From an uncultured Actinomycetes bacterium (GTDB lineage: Bacteria; Actinomycetota; Actinomycetes; Nanopelagicales; Nanopelagicaceae): a DNA stretch of 13,024 nt. The notes under the pieces were generated by a model. It worked only from the letters and a program-made list of their open reading frames with translations. It did no database searches and had not been told where the DNA came from. The translations under genes and the position numbers were made by a program. The DNA is taken from contig CAIUBS010000095.1 in NCBI GenBank assembly GCA_903897475.1, positions 1-13,024 of the forward strand, given 5' to 3'. The stretch's first letter is position 1. Every line of letters begins with the position of its first letter. Of the stretch, positions 1 through 7,059 are shown piece by piece.

Positions 1-1
1 T

Positions 2-541
2 GATAACTATGGAAAAATCACTGTGCTACAGCTTCCACGTTCAACAAATATTGCTGGTCCATCTCAAGTAGCCTCAAACTTTGAAGCAAAACCAGAAGTC
101 GCCACATCACTTTCCTTACTTCGTCAAGGTGGAGCCGATGTTGTTTTAGGAAACTTGTTAACTTTACCGGTAGGTAAAGGTTTGTTATATGTGCAACCAG
201 TTTACGTAAGAGCTACAGGAAATACAGCTGCATATCCATTACTACAAAGAGTCTTAGTATCTTTTGGAGATCAAATTGGATTTAGTGAAACACTTCAAGG
301 TGCATTAGATCAAGTATTCGGTGGTGACTCTGGAACTGATGCATCAAACAATCAGCCAAATACGCCAGTAAATGAAGGAGCTGGAACAAGCCAAGCAATT
401 AGATCAGCAATTGCTTCATTGCAATCGGCTTTTGCAGAACTTGAATCTGCTCAACGGCGTTTAGATGGTGCAGCAGAAGATCGTGCTAGAGCGCGAGTGA
501 AGGCTGCAATTTCTGCATTAGTTTCCGCACAAAATAGATAA
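2..541 (+). CDS. UPF0182 family membrane protein, C-terminal fragment
   Basis: The reading frame is already open at base 2 (Asp-Asn-Tyr-Gly-Lys-Ile-Thr...) and runs 179 codons to a TAA, so only the C-terminal part is present. The stretch around LQLPRSTNIAGPSQVASNF, followed by GNLLTLPVGKGLLYVQPVYV, matches what I know of the end of the large UPF0182 (COG1615) family, actinobacterial and cyanobacterial proteins of about 900-1000 residues with several N-terminal membrane helices. Those helices lie outside the window. The last ~50 residues are Ala/Glu/Arg-rich with heptad-like spacing and probably form a coiled coil, after a Gly/Asn/Pro-rich linker. The GTG at 23 is an internal codon, not the start. 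The biochemical function of the family is unknown to me. An 8-bp hairpin follows the stop. Confidence 0.85.
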   Translation, partial: DNYGKITVLQLPRSTNIAGPSQVASNFEAKPEVATSLSLLRQGGADVVLGNLLTLPVGKGLLYVQPVYVRATGNTAAYPLLQRVLVSFGDQIGFSETLQGALDQVFGGDSGTDASNNQPNTPVNEGAGTSQAIRSAIASLQSAFAELESAQRRLDGAAEDRARARVKAAISALVSAQNR

Positions 542-559
542 TTACTACATCTAATTGGG

Positions 560-582
560 CTTAGAGCCTAACCTGCTCTAAG
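560..582 (+). terminator. Hairpin after the UPF0182 gene, possible terminator
   Basis: CTTAGAGC (560-567) pairs perfectly with GCTCTAAG (575-582) around a 7-base loop, 18 bases after the UPF0182 stop and 13 before the tRNA. The downstream tract (ATTAAATAT) is AT-rich but not a clean T run, so termination may be weak. The left arm also contains TTAGAG (561-566), which with TTAAAT (584-589) at a 17-base spacing could act as a poor -35/-10 pair for the tRNA. The two readings are not exclusive. Confidence 0.5.
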
Positions 583-595
583 ATTAAATATCCGA

Positions 596-672
<77 letters not shown>

Positions 673-674
673 AC

Positions 675-2981
675 TTATTTAATTCGTAGGCTGTTTAATA
701 CTACAAATAATGAAGATAGTGACATTGCAGCTGCAGCGTACATAGGCGATAAATTGCCAGTAGCAGCAATTGGGATAGCAGCAATATTATAGAAAAATGC
801 CCAGCCCAAGTTTGATTTAATTATTTTTACAGTTTTTTTAGAAATTGAAATTGCATCAATTGCTGCAATCAATGATGGTCTAATTAAGGTTACATCTGCA
901 GCTGCAATTGCAGTATCTGTTCCAGATCCCATTGCGATACTAAAATCTGATTGGGCAATAGCTGCAGCATCATTTATGCCATCACCAATCATTAGTACTT
1001 TTCCATTTGCTTGCAGTGATGAAATGAAATTTAATTTATCTTCAGGAGTTGCAGAGGCATAAATACGGTCAATTTGAATACCTACTTTTGATCCTATAGA
1101 AATTGCCGCATTCTCAGAATCGCCAGTTAGTAGCCAAGTTTTTACTCCAATTTCTTCAAGTTTTTGAATTGCCGATTTACTATCAGACTTTATTTGGTCA
1201 CCAACTTCAAATACACCATATGCCAAACCATCAATTGCCAAAACTGCTACAGAGTTAGCACGATTTAAAGCTTTTTCAATCGCATCAGTTAGCTTAGGTG
1301 AGAACTCTGTTGTACTTTTAGAAATAGACAGTGGAGTGCCAATCAAGACTGCTTGAGCAGGTGAATTGGCAGTGGCTCTAACCCGAGCAGCTACTCCAAC
1401 TCCAGGAGTATGTTCAAACTCTGTGACTGGCATTTTATTAACACCCTGTTTTGAAAGTGCGTCTGTAATTGCAACAGCGATGGGGTGTGAATCCATACTT
1501 TCAACACTTAATACATAGCTCATTAAAGTCGCTGCAGATATCTGGGTACTTTTTTTGTCTAATGGATTATCAATTAAAATCATTTCAAGTAATTCCATTT
1601 TCCCAGTAGTGATTGTGCCGGTCTTATCAAATACTGCATCTGTAATTCCAACGGCCTTTTCAATAGATCTAGGTGATCTAATGATTATTCCTTTTTTAGC
1701 TGCCTTTCCCGATGCCACCATTAATGCAATAGGAGTAGCAAGACCTAAAGCACAAGGACATGCAATCACAAGGACTGAGACTGCCGTTGCAATTGATTTA
1801 GAAATGGTTGCATCAGATAAGAACCAAGCAATATAAGTAGCTATTGATAGTAAAAGAACAATTGGAACAAAAACTCTACTTATTCTGTCGGCAAGTTGTT
1901 GCGCTGGAGCTTTTTCTGATTGGGCAGCCAAAACCATTCTTGTAATCCGAGCTAGCTCAGTATCGAAACCAACTCGAGTTGCTTTAACTATTAAACTTCC
2001 ATTGTTATTAATTGATCCTGCAAAAACTAAACTATTTTCAGAAACTTCTACCGGCGTAAATTCACCAGTTATAAATGAATTATTTATGGTGCTAAACCCA
2101 GAAATAACAATGCCATCAGTTGCAATTCTCTCACCAGGCTTTACAACAAATAAATTTCCAATTTCTAAATCATTAATTGGAATTACTTTAGTGACTCCAT
2201 TTATCTGTACCTCAACATCAGAGGCAGATAATTTAAACAGTTCAGCTAGCGCCGATCCTGCCTTACGTTTAGCCCTGTGCTCTAAGTACCGACCAAACAT
2301 AACAAAGAGAATTACAGATGAAGATACCTCTGCGTATATAAAGGGCATACTTTGATCTTTCGGATCAAATATAAAAGCTGAGTAAACACTCCATGTTAAA
2401 GCGATCATCGATCCAAGAGATACCAATGTGTCCATGGTTGGATTCAAAATATTCTTGAAGGCTGCCCTATGTATAGGCCAAGCTAAGATGAAAACAACTG
2501 GAAGTGACAAAAATAATACTAACCAAGTGCTCATTGGAGCATTTGAATAGTTAATTACGAAATTTTGATTATTCTCAGACAACAATTTATTTAACTGATC
2601 AATTATGGAAATCAAATAATTGTCAATGCTCATTTGCCACTGATGTAACATAGAGATTGCAATAACTGGAACAGTAAGTAAAAACGTAAATAGTAAACGT
2701 ACACCTAACTTGTTAGATCTTTCAAAAGACTCTCGCTCACCCTTGAAACTACTTGCCTGATAGCCTGAATCTTTAATGGCCTTGATTATCTGGTCTTCAG
2801 AGATATTGTCAGGAGCAATTATGTGCGCCGATTCCATAGCAAGGTTTACAACTGCTCGTACTCCCGGTAATTTATTTAAGGATTTTTCGATCGTATTTAC
2901 GCATGAAGAACAAGTCATTCCAGATACTTGAACATCGATCTGCCTAGTCTTAATATTTTTACTGCTTGGAACAATGCTCAT
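675..2981 (-). CDS. copA: Copper-exporting P1B-type ATPase (CopA-like)
   Basis: A 768-residue ATPase expected to pump Cu(I) out across the cytoplasmic membrane. An N-terminal heavy-metal-associated domain (about 14-80) has the metal motif GMTCSSC with C24 and C27. Two membrane hairpins follow (about 93-112, 152-170, 186-204, 215-231). The transport motif is C408-P409-C410 and the phosphorylated aspartate is D452 in DKTGT. H499-P500 is the nucleotide-domain HP motif and GDGIND spans 666-671. Y731-N732 and M753-S-L-S-S757 in the last two helices are the signature of the Cu(I) P1B-1 group. The actuator motif reads TGEF (305-308) rather than the usual TGES; the catalytic Glu is kept. The start is ATG at 2981, 24 bases after rsgA on the same strand. 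No CsoR-type repressor or copper chaperone is beside it. The symbol follows motif class; other Cu(I) ATPase names are possible. Confidence 0.93.
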   Translation of the reverse strand: MSIVPSSKNIKTRQIDVQVSGMTCSSCVNTIEKSLNKLPGVRAVVNLAMESAHIIAPDNISEDQIIKAIKDSGYQASSFKGERESFERSNKLGVRLLFTFLLTVPVIAISMLHQWQMSIDNYLISIIDQLNKLLSENNQNFVINYSNAPMSTWLVLFLSLPVVFILAWPIHRAAFKNILNPTMDTLVSLGSMIALTWSVYSAFIFDPKDQSMPFIYAEVSSSVILFVMFGRYLEHRAKRKAGSALAELFKLSASDVEVQINGVTKVIPINDLEIGNLFVVKPGERIATDGIVISGFSTINNSFITGEFTPVEVSENSLVFAGSINNNGSLIVKATRVGFDTELARITRMVLAAQSEKAPAQQLADRISRVFVPIVLLLSIATYIAWFLSDATISKSIATAVSVLVIACPCALGLATPIALMVASGKAAKKGIIIRSPRSIEKAVGITDAVFDKTGTITTGKMELLEMILIDNPLDKKSTQISAATLMSYVLSVESMDSHPIAVAITDALSKQGVNKMPVTEFEHTPGVGVAARVRATANSPAQAVLIGTPLSISKSTTEFSPKLTDAIEKALNRANSVAVLAIDGLAYGVFEVGDQIKSDSKSAIQKLEEIGVKTWLLTGDSENAAISIGSKVGIQIDRIYASATPEDKLNFISSLQANGKVLMIGDGINDAAAIAQSDFSIAMGSGTDTAIAAADVTLIRPSLIAAIDAISISKKTVKIIKSNLGWAFFYNIAAIPIAATGNLSPMYAAAAMSLSSLFVVLNSLRIK

Positions 2982-2987
2982 ACCAAA

Positions 2988-2993
2988 AGATTA
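2988..2993 (-). promoter_or_regulatory. Possible -10 box for leaderless copA
   Basis: On the minus strand TAATCT is followed by exactly six bases (TTTGGT) and then the copA ATG. No Shine-Dalgarno sequence lies in the gap to rsgA. This is the spacing expected if transcription begins at the start codon. I see no convincing -35 box, and copA may instead be read only from the aroA-rsgA transcript. The box matches only the TAnnnT core. Confidence 0.3.
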
Positions 2994-3005
2994 CTCTTAT
3001 TTTAA

Positions 3006-4058
3006 TTACTTAGTAGATAAAACTCTCCGCAAGCTAGCCAAACGAGCATGATTTTTATCATCAAATCCATTCCAAGAATTGAGGACACAACTTTGCTCAT
3101 CATGAGAACAATTTTTAGGGCACATTGAAACAGGTTCAGCAAACTCTGGAAATGCTGCAATTACTCGCGATGGCTGAACGTGTGCAACTCCAAATGAGCG
3201 CACACCTGGCGTATCAATTATCCAACCAAAGTTTTCTCCTGAGAATGAAGAAGAAATGGGTAAGGCAATGGCACTAGATGAGGTGTGCCTGCCTCTTCCT
3301 GTTACTTCATTTACGTCACCGGTTTGGCGGTACGTACTTTCATCATTATGTCCAATAAATTTGTTTTTAGAATTAATTAGTAGATTATTTACAAGGGTTG
3401 ATTTTCCAACACCTGAGTGACCTAGAAGTACCGTAATTTTTTTAGATAAAATGCTTCTCAGGTCGGATAAATCTGAAGTTTTATCTGTTTTAAAAACCGG
3501 GATATCTAGGTCTTTATAAGTCTTAAGAAAATCATCGCCACTTCCTAAATCTTGTTTAGTCATTACAATTATGGGAGTTATACCTTGGTCATATGCAACA
3601 ACTAAAGCTCGATCAACAAAGCCTTCTCGAGGCTCTGGATTTGTTGTGGCAATTACAATCGCCATCTGATCTACATTTGCAACGATTACTCTTTCATCAT
3701 TAGCATGGTCATCAATAGTTCTAGTAAGTGAGTTTTTTCTTGGTAGCACAGTCACAACTCGCGCTAATGAACCTTCACTTCCTGATGTATCTCCCACTAT
3801 AGAAACTAAATCACCTACAACAACCGACTTCTTGCCTAGCTCCCGTGCTTTCATAGCAGTTATCACTACTGAAGAACTATTTTCAGTAATCAAACACTGC
3901 ACTCTTCCGCGATCAACTTCAATAATTGTTCCGGTTTTTGCCTTTGAATAGTCAGGACGGTCTTTAGTCCTTGGTCTTGCTTTATTGGTGGAACCAAACT
4001 GCCTAGATTTGTTAATCCTCACATCATCTTCGTCCCAGTTTTTACTAGATCTAACCAT
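3006..4058 (-). CDS. rsgA: Ribosome small-subunit biogenesis GTPase RsgA
   Basis: A 350-residue circularly permuted GTPase that acts in late 30S subunit maturation. The N-terminal third (about 40-105) fits the OB-fold RNA-binding domain. The GTPase motifs come in the permuted order typical of the family: G4 TKQD (167-170), G1 GHSGVGKST (213-221), then G3 DTPG (282-285). A C-terminal zinc knuckle uses C313, C317, H319 and C324. I chose the ATG at 4058 over an in-frame ATG at 4124: the upstream 22 residues lie wholly within aroA and resemble no RsgA N-terminus, while GGGTGGA (4067-4073) sits eight bases before 4058 as a ribosome site. This gives an 8-bp overlap with the end of aroA, suggesting translational coupling. 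As I recall, aroA and rsgA are also neighbours near the sigH locus in mycobacteria. Confidence 0.95.
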   Translation of the reverse strand: MVRSSKNWDEDDVRINKSRQFGSTNKARPRTKDRPDYSKAKTGTIIEVDRGRVQCLITENSSSVVITAMKARELGKKSVVVGDLVSIVGDTSGSEGSLARVVTVLPRKNSLTRTIDDHANDERVIVANVDQMAIVIATTNPEPREGFVDRALVVAYDQGITPIIVMTKQDLGSGDDFLKTYKDLDIPVFKTDKTSDLSDLRSILSKKITVLLGHSGVGKSTLVNNLLINSKNKFIGHNDESTYRQTGDVNEVTGRGRHTSSSAIALPISSSFSGENFGWIIDTPGVRSFGVAHVQPSRVIAAFPEFAEPVSMCPKNCSHDEQSCVLNSWNGFDDKNHARLASLRRVLSTK

Positions 4059-5346
4059 TAAGCATTTCCACCCATAAACCAGGAAAATCTGGCAGTGTTT
4101 TCTTTGTAGTTTCAATGTTTTCAACTACAACATCTTTTACAGCCAAACCAATAATTGCACCTGCTGTGGCCATTCTGTGGTCTTCATAACTTTTAAACAA
4201 ACCAGATGACTTTAGTGCACTAGGTTTAATAAACAACTCACCTGGTCCCTCAGTTACTTCGCCACCAAGATTATTTATCTCTTGGGCAAGAGCAGAAAGC
4301 CGATCAGTCTCATGCAGCCTTAAGTGTGCAATTCCGCGAAGTTTCGATTCAGTTGAAGCAAGAGATGCAACTGCAGCGATTGAAGGTGTTAACTCACCTA
4401 CATCATGAAGGTCTAAATCAATTCCAATTATTTTTCCCGTTCCGGTAATTCTTAGACCTTTACCGGTTCTGTCTATTTTTGCTCCCATAGACTCAAAAAT
4501 CTTTCGCAACTGATCACCTGGCTGTGAGGTTGACTTAGGCCAGTCTGTAATCTCTACGCTACCGCCACAAATCATTGCAGCTGCCATAAATGGCGCAGCA
4601 TTTGAAAGATCTGGTTCAATAATTAAGTCCTGCCCTATTAAGTTTGTAGGTTCAACTTTCCAAGTGTTTTGACCTACCTCTACTTTTGCACCAAATATTT
4701 TTAGCATTTGAATAGTCATCTCAATATGAGGAAGTGATGGTAATGAAGATCCGGTATGTCTTACCGTAATTCCATTTTCAGTTGCAGGTCCAAGTAAAAG
4801 TAGAGCTGATACAAATTGACTTGAGGAGCTAGCATCAATCTCAACTACCCCACCTTTTACTTTACCTGAGCCATTAATTGTTAGTGGAAGTCGATACATA
4901 TTGTTATGTTCAACTGTCACACCGAGTTGCTCTAAAGCTTTTATTACTGGTGCTAAAGGTCTTTCATGAGATCTAGCATCGCCATCAAAGTGAATTAAGC
5001 CATTTGCAAGTGATGCAATTGGGGGTAAAAAACGCATAACAGTGCCGGCATTTCCAACTTCAATTTGAGTTGGCCCAATTAACTTACTTGGATTAATTTC
5101 ATAATCAAATCCATCATTTGTAACTATTTTTTCAATTTTCACACCCAAACTTTTTAAACCCTTGACCATTAGATCGGTATCTCGGGAGGTAAGCGGCTTT
5201 CGCAATCGAGATGGTGTACTTGCGATTGCAGCTAAAATCAGTGCGCGATTCGTCGCAGATTTAGATCCTGGAATAGTTATTTGAGCATTAATTGGCTTAC
5301 TGGCAGGGGTTAAGCCAGCTCTATAAGGTGCTTCCCAATCGGCCAT
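4051..5346 (-). CDS. aroA: 3-phosphoshikimate 1-carboxyvinyltransferase (EPSP synthase)
   Basis: A 431-residue enzyme of the shikimate pathway, condensing shikimate 3-phosphate with phosphoenolpyruvate to EPSP, the precursor of chorismate. Visible family motifs are GSKS (27-30, with K29), GNAGT (98-102), the SSSSQF phosphate-binding stretch, HETDRL (the RxKESDR motif, with His in place of the Lys) and DHRM (389-392). The length is normal. The ATG at 5346 gives MADWEAP, which lines up with the M-x-x-W-x-A-P start I remember for actinobacterial AroA. A TTG three codons upstream (5355) is the alternative, and the purine run GGAAGG sits six bases before that TTG. Against this, TAGACT lies nine bases before the ATG and could be a -10 box, which would place the TTG at or before the transcript start. 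The gene is divergent from sigR and heads the likely aroA-rsgA-copA operon. Confidence 0.95.
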   Translation of the reverse strand: MADWEAPYRAGLTPASKPINAQITIPGSKSATNRALILAAIASTPSRLRKPLTSRDTDLMVKGLKSLGVKIEKIVTNDGFDYEINPSKLIGPTQIEVGNAGTVMRFLPPIASLANGLIHFDGDARSHERPLAPVIKALEQLGVTVEHNNMYRLPLTINGSGKVKGGVVEIDASSSSQFVSALLLLGPATENGITVRHTGSSLPSLPHIEMTIQMLKIFGAKVEVGQNTWKVEPTNLIGQDLIIEPDLSNAAPFMAAAMICGGSVEITDWPKSTSQPGDQLRKIFESMGAKIDRTGKGLRITGTGKIIGIDLDLHDVGELTPSIAAVASLASTESKLRGIAHLRLHETDRLSALAQEINNLGGEVTEGPGELFIKPSALKSSGLFKSYEDHRMATAGAIIGLAVKDVVVENIETTKKTLPDFPGLWVEMLNG

Positions 5347-5384
5347 ATGCCACAAAGTCTACCTTCCGGTGTGAGTTGGAGAAT

Positions 5385-5414
5385 CTGGCCAATAGGCCGC
5401 CTAGATAGGGCCAG
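5385..5414. promoter_or_regulatory. Dyad CTGGCC/GGCCAG in the aroA-sigR divergent gap
   Basis: CTGGCC (5385-5390) and GGCCAG (5409-5414) form a perfect 6-bp inverted repeat with an 18-base centre that holds a further GGCC. It lies just before the sigR -35 element and upstream of aroA, where a regulator of either gene could bind. It is the most GC-rich spot in the gap. No known operator is matched, and a chance dyad cannot be excluded. Confidence 0.25.
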
Positions 5415-5418
5415 GAGA

Positions 5419-5445
5419 GGGAATATTTAGCAATCTTTCAAGGTT
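5419..5445 (+). promoter_or_regulatory. SigR-type promoter of sigR (autoregulation)
   Basis: GGGAAT at 5419-5424 is followed after exactly 18 bases by GTT at 5443-5445. This fits the consensus I know for Streptomyces sigma-R and mycobacterial sigma-H promoters (GGGAAT, 18 bases, GTT). The sigR start codon at 5454 is eight bases after GTT, so transcription should begin at or within a few bases of that ATG. Together these suggest that SigR activates its own operon through a leaderless or nearly leaderless transcript. Confidence 0.75.
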
Positions 5446-5453
5446 ATTTCCAT

Positions 5454-6164
5454 ATGCATGCAATTTATCCGCCTATTGCTGCCAATAAAATTTTTACTAC
5501 CAATCCTAAAACCCCATTCGAGGTAGCCTTAGGCCAAATGAGTAATGAAGATTTGCTACCAGTAGTGGTAGATCGTAATAAAGAAACCTTGGCGCAAAGA
5601 AAAGCAAGGTTTGAAAAAGATGCTTTGGTTTTTACATCACAGCTATATGGCGCAGCGCTAAGGTATACAAAAAATTCTCACGATGCTCAAGATTTGGTTC
5701 AGGATACTTATGCAAAGGCATTTACAAGTTTTCATCAGTTTGAACCAGGGACTAACTTAAAAGCTTGGTTATATAGAATTCTTACAACAACATTTATTAA
5801 TAATTATCGTAAAGATCAAAGACGCCCACAAATATCAGCCGGTGAGTTAGAAGATTGGCAAATTGCTGACGCCTCTTCACATACTAGTGATCAGGGTAAG
5901 TCAGCAGAAGATGAAGTACTTGAGAATATTGCAGATAAAGATATAAAGGATGCACTAAGTGCAATGCCTGAAGAATTTAGGATGGCAGTTTATTTGTCGG
6001 ATGTAGAAGGTTTTTCATATAAAGAAATAGCTGAAATCACTGGCGTACCAACAGGAACTGTGATGTCAAGACTTCATAGGGGAAGAAAGTTGCTAAGAGC
6101 TGGCCTTGCTACATATGCCAAAGATCGTGGGTATGGAAAAGATAAAGCAGGTGATCAAAAATGA
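5454..6164 (+). CDS. sigR: ECF sigma factor SigR/SigH (thiol-oxidative stress)
   Basis: A 236-residue group 4 (ECF) sigma factor that directs RNA polymerase to thiol-stress genes. Region 2 spans about 52-120, with DAQDLVQDTYAKAF for core binding and NLKAWLYRILTTTFINNYRK for -10 recognition. Region 4 spans about 164-216 and contains PEEFRMAVYLSDVEGFSYKEIA and the helix-turn-helix end GTVMSRLHRGRK. Both blocks resemble Streptomyces coelicolor sigma-R closely. Homology begins near residue 50. The first 28 residues (before Met29, codon at 5538) are not part of the usual fold, and Met29 could start a 208-residue form. The leading promoter lies right before the first ATG, so that start is likely used when SigR drives its own gene. 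TAAAAT at 5486-5491 is a possible -10 for a shorter message. The gene overlaps rsrA by four bases (ATGA), so the pair is coupled. Confidence 0.93.
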   Translation: MHAIYPPIAANKIFTTNPKTPFEVALGQMSNEDLLPVVVDRNKETLAQRKARFEKDALVFTSQLYGAALRYTKNSHDAQDLVQDTYAKAFTSFHQFEPGTNLKAWLYRILTTTFINNYRKDQRRPQISAGELEDWQIADASSHTSDQGKSAEDEVLENIADKDIKDALSAMPEEFRMAVYLSDVEGFSYKEIAEITGVPTGTVMSRLHRGRKLLRAGLATYAKDRGYGKDKAGDQK

Positions 6165-6562
6165 GTTTTGAAGATAATAATCTCACTTGCTGTGATCAGA
6201 TGTTACCAACCATAATTCTCTATATTGATCATGAAATATTCGAAGATGATCAGTTAAGTAATGTCGAATCTCATTTTTCAGAGTGCTCTGGTTGTAGGCA
6301 AGTGATGGAGCAAGAGGCTCGAAATTTAAGCCGAGTGCGCCAACTTTTGTGTAATGCTTTGACTGAACAAGCCCCTGATGATTTAACGGCAAAAATCAAT
6401 CTTCAAATTGAGGATTTATACAATCAAATGCTAAACACAAACCAACCTCAAACCATCACAGAATTTACCTATACTCAAACTACTTATACGGAATTTACCC
6501 CGGATGGTGCGACACAAATTGAAATAACTAGCGAAATACGTAGGGAGTTCCCGCTAGAGTAA
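6161..6562 (+). CDS. rsrA: Zinc-binding redox-sensing anti-sigma factor RsrA
   Basis: A 133-residue partner that should hold SigR inactive in reducing conditions and release it when its thiols form disulfides. The zinc anti-sigma motif is H38-x3-C42-x2-C45, with C10 or C11 as the N-terminal ligand, and C64 is a further cysteine. The stretch PDDLTAKINLQI (72-83) matches the conserved end of the RsrA fold. The remaining ~45 residues (88-133) are an extra tail rich in Thr, Tyr and Glu, in which TEFT occurs twice (100-103 and 110-113); Streptomyces RsrA, as I recall it, is about 105 residues and lacks this. The ATG overlaps the sigR stop, typical of a stoichiometric sigma/anti-sigma pair. Identity is firm from motif and position; the role of the tail is unknown. 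Confidence 0.92.
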   Translation: MSFEDNNLTCCDQMLPTIILYIDHEIFEDDQLSNVESHFSECSGCRQVMEQEARNLSRVRQLLCNALTEQAPDDLTAKINLQIEDLYNQMLNTNQPQTITEFTYTQTTYTEFTPDGATQIEITSEIRREFPLE

Positions 6563-6574
6563 TTAAATAATCAC

Positions 6575-6580
6575 TAACCT
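6575..6580 (+). promoter_or_regulatory. Possible -10 box for the thioesterase-like gene
   Basis: TAACCT is followed by seven bases and then the ATG at 6588, with no Shine-Dalgarno sequence between. This would give a leaderless transcript starting inside the 25-base gap after rsrA. Only the TAnnnT core matches and no -35 is clear, so read-through from sigR-rsrA is just as possible. Confidence 0.25.
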
Positions 6581-6587
6581 TGCGATT

Positions 6588-7040
6588 ATGAAAGCAGAAC
6601 AAGTTATTGGAGCCATTGGCATGGCTAATATGACTATTCGTCCAGGAGATACTTCAGTTGCGCACGGAGTCAACGATCTTCCAGTAATTGCTACTAATCA
6701 AATTGCATCGTTAATGGAAAGTGCCTGTAGCACTGCGATAATCGAATTCCTTGATTTTGGTGAAACAACTGTTACTAGTCAATTACAGATTGAAGTGTTC
6801 GGTGCGGTTGGCATCAATCATGAAGTCCATGCCACCGCTAAGTGTTTAGGACTTGAGGATGGGATTTTAGAGTTTGAAGTAGAAGTCCATCAAAGTGCAA
6901 GATTAATTGCAACAGGAACTATCACTAGAAAATTTGTGGAGAGAGTTTCATTTATGGCCAAGGTAGCTGCTGAAACTATGGTGGCAGAAAAAGCTAATTC
7001 ACTTGGAGAAAAGAAAATCGCCAGCAGCTTAAATTTTTAA
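6588..7040 (+). CDS. FlK-like hotdog thioesterase family protein, catalytic His replaced
   Basis: A 150-residue soluble protein resembling the fluoroacetyl-CoA thioesterase (FlK) type of hotdog-fold proteins. Family features are LPVIATNQIASLMESAC (31-47), the central strand TTVTSQLQIEVF, and FEVEVHQSARLIATGTITRKFV near the end. FlK uses a Thr-Glu-His set (T42, E50, H76 as I recall). T36 and E44 match the first two with identical spacing, but the residue 34 beyond the Thr, where His belongs, is V70. The protein may therefore bind acyl-CoA without the standard chemistry, or use another residue such as the nearby H78. The start at 6588 was kept because the preceding gap is only 25 bases; Met12 and Met15 are alternatives. 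It follows rsrA on the same strand and ends in a shared hairpin with sodN. Substrate unknown. Confidence 0.75.
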   Translation: MKAEQVIGAIGMANMTIRPGDTSVAHGVNDLPVIATNQIASLMESACSTAIIEFLDFGETTVTSQLQIEVFGAVGINHEVHATAKCLGLEDGILEFEVEVHQSARLIATGTITRKFVERVSFMAKVAAETMVAEKANSLGEKKIASSLNF

Positions 7041-7055
7041 GCCACTAGCGATTTT
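7014..7055. terminator. Bidirectional terminator between thioesterase-like gene and sodN
   Basis: A two-tier hairpin. The outer arms AAAATCGC (7014-7021) and GCGATTTT (7048-7055) pair perfectly, and the inner arms GCTTAAA (7027-7033) and TTTAAGC (7036-7042) also pair perfectly, separated by a symmetric 5 x 5 internal loop. T-rich tracts follow on both strands: TTTTTAATTTATTTTTT on plus, TTTTCTTTTCT on minus. It spans the stop codon of the plus-strand gene and lies just beyond the sodN stop, so it can end both convergent transcripts. Confidence 0.75.
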
Positions 7056-7059
7056 TAAT

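Noticed and set aside
1555..2355. Two open frames on the plus strand inside copA
   Set aside because: Antisense to conserved ATPase motifs, no ribosome site, composition explained by the copA codons.
4059..4124. N-terminal extension of RsgA from an upstream ATG at 4124
   Set aside because: The added 22 residues are antisense-free but fully inside aroA in another frame, do not resemble RsgA, and a ribosome site lies before the ATG at 4058.
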